A stretch of DNA of 64,000 nucleotides from Stictocephala bisonia (taxonomy: Eukaryota > Arthropoda > Insecta > Hemiptera > Membracidae), in NCBI GenBank assembly GCA_035578905.1, contig JAQJVL010000047.1, positions 1,996,111 through 2,060,110 of the forward strand, given 5' to 3'. Each line of letters begins with the position of its first letter. Position 1 is the stretch's first letter. The position numbers were made by a program, and so were the translations under genes. Positions 58,901 to 64,000 of the stretch are shown here, piece by piece. The notes under the pieces are model-generated. The model had not been told where the DNA came from, did not search any database, and saw nothing but the letters and a program-made list of their open reading frames with translations.

Positions 58901-61387
58901 GTATTATGTGTCATTACAGGTGTGTATGGGGAGCCCGGATTAACCAATTTTAACTTAATATACTTCTTCACTGGTTATCGGAATTATATTTTAAATAACA
59001 AATATTCAATGAGTTTGGTACAACTGTATTAATTTAAAAATAAAAATGTTCAATTTCAGAAATGTTGAATCATAATATATTCCTTTACAGTTTTAATTTA
59101 GCATGTATCGACTAAAATAATAACAACTAATTCAATATGGAAAGTCGTTATTTAAAAATGACTTATATTGTTTAAATGGATACCGGATAATGAAATTCGT
59201 CCTATTTTTTTATAATATGCAAAAACAGTTTGGTGACAGAAAATTAATTCGTGAATTTCATCAAAGAACTAGTAAATATGTAGCTGACTGAAATTGCCGG
59301 TCCAGTTCACCCCTGGACTGAATTTCACCTTTGACATCTAATCAGTTAATTGCTCTCTCTATATATTTTGGCACATTGCCAATGTATTACCAAGAATATT
59401 TATGTTTACAGAAGTAATACATTTTTTTTTTTGGTTCAAATATGTAAACATATTGTATCTGTCTATCGCCAAATTAACTTCACAGTCTTAAATCTTAATT
59501 TTGACTAAATTTCAAGGTGTTTGTATCTATTGAAATTTGACTTATTATTTTGGTGAAATGAAGCAATTTTTCACTTTTCAAAATCATAAAACAACATTGT
59601 TTTGATTCAAGACAGTAACATGAACCTGGTAAAGATTAATTCTTCTAGAAATATTTCTATTTAACTATTAACCTCCTGTAAACTTAACCTTAACCTGTAA
59701 ACTTAACTGTAAACTTAACCTATAAAATTTTCTATTCTTTTTAAGCTTAGGATATAAAATTAGTTTGTCCGTCGAATATTATAGGAGTATTATAGGATAT
59801 TATAGGAAAACCTAATGTTCATAATTAATAAAACGGTAACAAATATTCTTATTTTATATTATGTACCTACAAATAAATCCCTCTACCACAGTCGAGAGCC
59901 TTGAACGTCAGCCTCATCAATGAAGATAAACTGTTCATGTATCCCTTAGGAGACAAGAGAGAGTCCAACATTGATTGTCTGCTAACCTTGCATAGACGAA
60001 GCATATTCGAGAACAATATTAAAATAGCAATTAATTGCCATATTTACAAATAGAAGACATCCAAAAATACTATAATAATAAAGTATCAAGCTATTATTAT
60101 TATTATTAATCATATTACTGATTATCAATCAAATTTATTAATCAGTAATAAACAATACGTTTAAAAACTAGTGCTTTTGGAAGTTTTAATTTACAATCTC
60201 GAACTTCAGTATAGTATTCATTTTATACTAACCTATTTCATAAAGTCTAATTACTGATATATTGAAGGAGATAAATGTATGTTGTAAGATAATTTGTTAA
60301 ATATTGTTGCAGGCTCTATACTTTTTTATTGCATTTCGTAACCATATTCTCTTTAAAAACGAAAACTAAGTAAACTACTAAAATTTATTTTCTGCTGAAT
60401 CATTAATATGATTTAGTAATACCTTACGTCATGCATCAATACCCACCTATATGTCTATTTGACACGAGTTTAGATGTGTCTGTACTATATATTGCTATAT
60501 AAATATTCCTTAAAATTTAAAGATACATGAACATAGAATATTACGTCAACTGTGTATTTCAAATCATCTACTTCGCAAGCTTGTTGTTAATACTTCAATA
60601 TACGTTTGTATGGTTTATAACTTAATAAGCTATTGGATATTTTATTATTTTTTGTTCTTCAAACTGTTTAAAATAGACATTTCGATATTCTTGTACATAG
60701 GTAAGTACAGAAATATATATGTCATTTACTACTTTAAATGGTTCAATACTATATATTTGAGACATCGTGAGTCATTCTCATTAGTCTTAATATGTTATTT
60801 TATCATTATGTAAGAAGTTAATTTGACTATATGAAGGCCTATTTACATTTAGAGACTATCATATAGTAACTTTTTATAATATTGTTATTTATCATAAAAA
60901 GCTCAATAGCTTAAGGGTTTGGTAATTTATTTCTAGCCACAACTTAACTGAAAACATGGTGCTGGAGGTGGAGTGCAGGGAAAAGTACCTGACATTCTAA
61001 AAATATAACATAACTATGTTTTACCAAGTCTCTCGATCCTTCAGACCTTTTATTATTTTGGCTCCTGCCACCCCATCTTAACCTATTAACGATTGTTGCG
61101 TCCCTTCAATGTATTTTCAATGTATTTTCATAACAAATTACTTGAATTGAACAGCTTGATAATTCTGTAGTCATTCAAATCTTAATTGCTTAAAGTGAAA
61201 GAGTGAGTGACAATTGTTTTGACTGGGACCAGTCCTTTTCAAACCAAAACGCACCCGTACCCAACAAAGAAGCCCAAAAGTCTACCTTCCATAAATGAGT
61301 AGCAGCCTTTTTCATGGCTCCTGTTATCTTATACAAACTGCAGTTGTAAATAAACTGTAATTGTAAATTAATAACTCGACAGTTGTA
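55916..61387. other. AT-rich non-coding stretch
   Basis: No gene was recognised. Minor items: a loose tandem of CCTGTAAACTTAAC at 59676-59722, a 10-bp tandem TATTATAGGA at 59778-59803, and an inverted pair GTCCAGTTCACCCCTGGACT at 59301-59320. A minus frame at 61190-61330 (including KVDFWASLLGTGAFWFEKDW) has coding-like composition but no recognised family. Confidence 0.4.
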
Positions 61388-61423
61388 AATATTAACTCGA
61401 CAATACATTGCCGAGTTAATATT
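61388..61423. other. Perfect 12-bp-stem hairpin
   Basis: AATATTAACTCG (61388-61399) and CGAGTTAATATT (61412-61423) are exact reverse complements around a 12-base loop. Direct copies of TTGTAAAT-TTAACTCGACA-type sequence precede it (61350-61400). No poly-T tail follows, so it is not a bacterial-type terminator. Confidence 0.8.
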
Positions 61424-61709
61424 CATATTAGATTTGACCCCTCTGATTATTAAGAAATACTGAATCATTAAAATGTAGTATATCAGAAAGAGTTTACATG
61501 TAAATTGCAATTGATTTACAAGTAATACTCTATATCCCTACTTTAAGTTTTAAATTTAAAAAAATCGTGAATTTACAAAGGCACCACAATATCAGATACA
61601 TAAAAATATGACAATAGACCTCGATTTAAGTTGTACTAGTTATAAATGTAAAAATAAAATTCAAATTAGGCATTACATTGCATGCCATACTAATTGTCAC
61701 TGGCCACAC

Positions 61710-62914
61710 GATTAACAGAGGAGTGGACTAACTAACTAACTTATTTATTTCAGCCACTGTGACAAAGGGCTGTGGTATGTGATTAACAGAGGAGTGGACT
61801 AACTAACTAACTTATTCAGTTCAGCTACTGTGACAAAGTGCTGTGGTATGTGATTAACAGGGGAGTGGACTAACTAACTAACTTATTCAGTTCAGCTACT
61901 GTGACAAAGTGCTGTGGTATGTGATTAACAGGGGAGTGGACTAACTAACTAACTTATTCAGTTCAGCTACTGTGACAAAGGGCTGTGGTATGTGATTAAC
62001 AAAGGAATGGACTAACTAACTAACTTATTCAGTTCAGCTACTGTGACAAAGTGCTATGGTATGTGATTAACAAAGGAGTAGACTAACTAACTAACTTATT
62101 CAGTTCAGCTACTGTGACAAAGGGCTGTGGTATGTGATTAATAAAGGAGTGGACTAACTAACTAACTTATTCAGTTCAGCTACTGTGACAAAGTGCTATG
62201 GTATGTGATTAACAGAGGAGTGGACTAACTAACTAACTTATTTATTTCAGCCACTGTGACAAAGTGTTGTGGTATGTGATTAACAAAGGAGTGGACTAAC
62301 TAACTAACTTATTCAGTTCAGCTACTGTGACAAAGGGCTGTGGTATGTGATTAATAAAGGAGTGGACTAACTAACTAACTTATTTATTTCAGCCACTGTG
62401 ACAAAGGGCTGTGGTATGTGATTAACAGAGGAGTGAACTAACTAACTAACTTATTCAGTTCAGCTACTGTGACAAAGTTTTGTGGTATGTGATTAACATA
62501 GGAGTGGACTAACTAACTTATTCAGTTCAGCTACTGTGACAAAGTGCTATGGTATGTGATTAACAGAGGAGTGGACTAACTAACTAACTTATTCAGTTCA
62601 ACTACTGTGACAAAGTGCTATGGTATGTGATTAACAGAGGAGTGGACTAACTAACTAACTTATTCATTTCAGCCACTGTGACAAAGGGCTGTGGTATGTG
62701 ATTGACAGAGGAGTGGACTAACTAACTAACTAATTCAGTTCAGCTACTGTGACAAAGTGCTGTGGTATGTGATTTACAGAGGAGTGGACTAACTAACTAA
62801 CTTATTCAGTTCAGCTACTGTGACAAAGTGCTGTGGTATGTGATTAACAGAGGAGTGGACTAACTAACTAACTTATTCAGTTCAGCTACTGTGACAAAGT
62901 GCTGTGGTATGTGA
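61710..62914. repeat. 71-bp satellite array, about 17 units
   Basis: The unit is GATTAACAGAGGAGTGGACT, AACTAACTAACTTATTCAGT, TCAGCTACTGTGACAAAGTG and CTGTGGTATGT. Anchors at 61710, 61781 and 61852 give a 71-bp period. Two alternative segments recur, TTATTTATTTCAGCCACTG and TTATTCAGTTCAGCTACTG. One unit near 62510 has lost one AACT. The ATTTATTTCAGCC form appears at irregular intervals, so no simple higher-order period is evident. Confidence 0.96.
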
Positions 62915-64000
62915 TCAGCTTTTTCATTACCCAACAAAGGTGTACCGAGTAACAAGTTTAGTCTTGAAACTAAAGTAGCAACTAAACCTCACCATGAACT
63001 AAAATGGTACCTAAATATATGGCCTTCTAATAAAATGAAATTAATTGAACAAGTTGTTGAAGTTCAACTTGTTAAGTAGATTAAGTTTCTGTGATTTTTA
63101 TTATTTTTCAATGTAGCGTACTACCACAACTAACTGGTCACAAATTACAATGACACGTAAAATATTTATTTCTTAATTTAATCATAACAGAACTGAATAA
63201 TAAGGACGTCTTATTTGGAAATATAAGGAATTCAAAGGGGAAACATCTACTGTATAAATCTTTTTAAACCAGGTTTAAAAAAATCATTGATTCATTTAAG
63301 TATTTGTAGAAGATTATTAGAGGAACCTCCGACAGAAAGGACGCAGATGCACACGTGATTGGGGCGTGCTCTTCGCTAATTGTTGCAGTTGTTACACTGG
63401 ATAAAGGCATATTTACATATTTATTTACTTTTATCAAATTTCTGAATAACAAATAATAATTTATAAAATGTTTTTATACTCATTTAGGTAATATTATCAT
63501 AACGATTTAGGTAATAATTTATTATATTTTATTTCTAAATCAGGGTAAATTGAGCTTGCACCTTTAAAAGGATTCCTACATGAAAAATATTTTAGACTCA
63601 GTTATTTGTAAATTTACTTAATTTCATTTCCTGTATCATATGTTTCCACTGGCTGGACCTAATATATTCTAAATATTAGCTAGACTCTATTATCCCCATA
63701 GTATAGAGTGACTTTTTACATCCATTGTTGGGGGACCATAAATATGGTTTTTTTTTACGAAATCTATAGAATTTAAGTATGAAACGTATAAATGTATTTG
63801 AACAGTGGATTTCCAACAATTTTACTAAAAGCGGAAAGTAGTTAGCGGCTAAACTAACGTATATACATCATTTCAATATAAAGGTATTTGAAATATCAAC
63901 GCTTGAATTATTTTATTTATTTTGTCAACAGTAAATATTGACAATATGAGATAAATATAAAAGAAATATAACGAGAACTTATCTGTGGATGGAAAGTACA
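62915..64000. other. Non-coding stretch to the window end
   Basis: Mostly AT-rich. A GC-richer patch at 63320-63390 lies in a short minus frame (63264-63452) that I do not recognise. Nothing else. Confidence 0.4.

Noticed and set aside
61190..61510. Possible terminal exon (minus)
   Set aside because: The stretch ending in QSKQLSLTLSL is suggestive in composition only. The upstream part is AT-rich noise and no family was recognised.
63264..63452. Possible small gene (minus)
   Set aside because: Short frame of 62 residues with no motif and no supporting context.

Overview
The window looks like AT-rich, gene-poor nuclear DNA from an insect or other arthropod. The evidence is TTAGG-type telomeric motifs inside the sequence (19928-19960 and about 10955-10990), arthropod-type LINE, Gypsy and Tc1/mariner remnants, tRNA-derived SINEs, and the lack of any compact gene series. 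Hemiptera would fit, but that is a weak inference. I found no host protein gene, rRNA or functional tRNA that I can defend. The only long intact reading frame is the polyprotein of a non-LTR retrotransposon.

Layout. 1-3.1 kb: AT-rich DNA, a perfect 57-bp inverted repeat, a decayed LINE C-terminal fragment between direct repeats, and a G-rich minisatellite. 3.1-12.7 kb: mostly featureless, with one dispersed repeat pair and a 350-bp MITE. 12.7-23.8 kb: a cluster of tandem arrays (periods 75, 36, 56, 36, 22 and 110 bp), an interstitial telomeric tract, and a 1.28-kb inverted-repeat structure abutting a broken Gypsy integrase. 24.9-26.5 kb: a dead Tc1/mariner transposase and a SINE. 27.6-37.55 kb: a 119-bp satellite (about 51 monomers) split by a 3.8-kb LINE with an intact 998-codon endonuclease/reverse transcriptase frame. 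38.8-44.4 kb: MITE-like and LINE 3' fragments, a homogeneous 37-bp array and a SINE. 46.1-47.1 kb: a foldback DNA element. 47.7-52.2 kb: a 31/33-bp satellite of about 140 units containing a kilobase-scale duplication. 55.3-55.9 kb: a duplicated unit in which one copy carries a roughly 285-bp GA tract. 61.7-62.9 kb: a 71-bp array.

Tandem repeats fill roughly 16-17 kb, about a quarter of the window, as around ten unrelated families. Several show higher-order structure (111-bp dimers; 357-bp and 476-bp multimers; a copy displaced by 1850 bp), which points to continuing unequal exchange or amplification. The transposons are in very different states: the 29.8-33.6 kb LINE looks young, while the others are frameshifted or truncated. 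The elements do not form a pathway. The coherent story is satellite turnover with transposon insertion into it.
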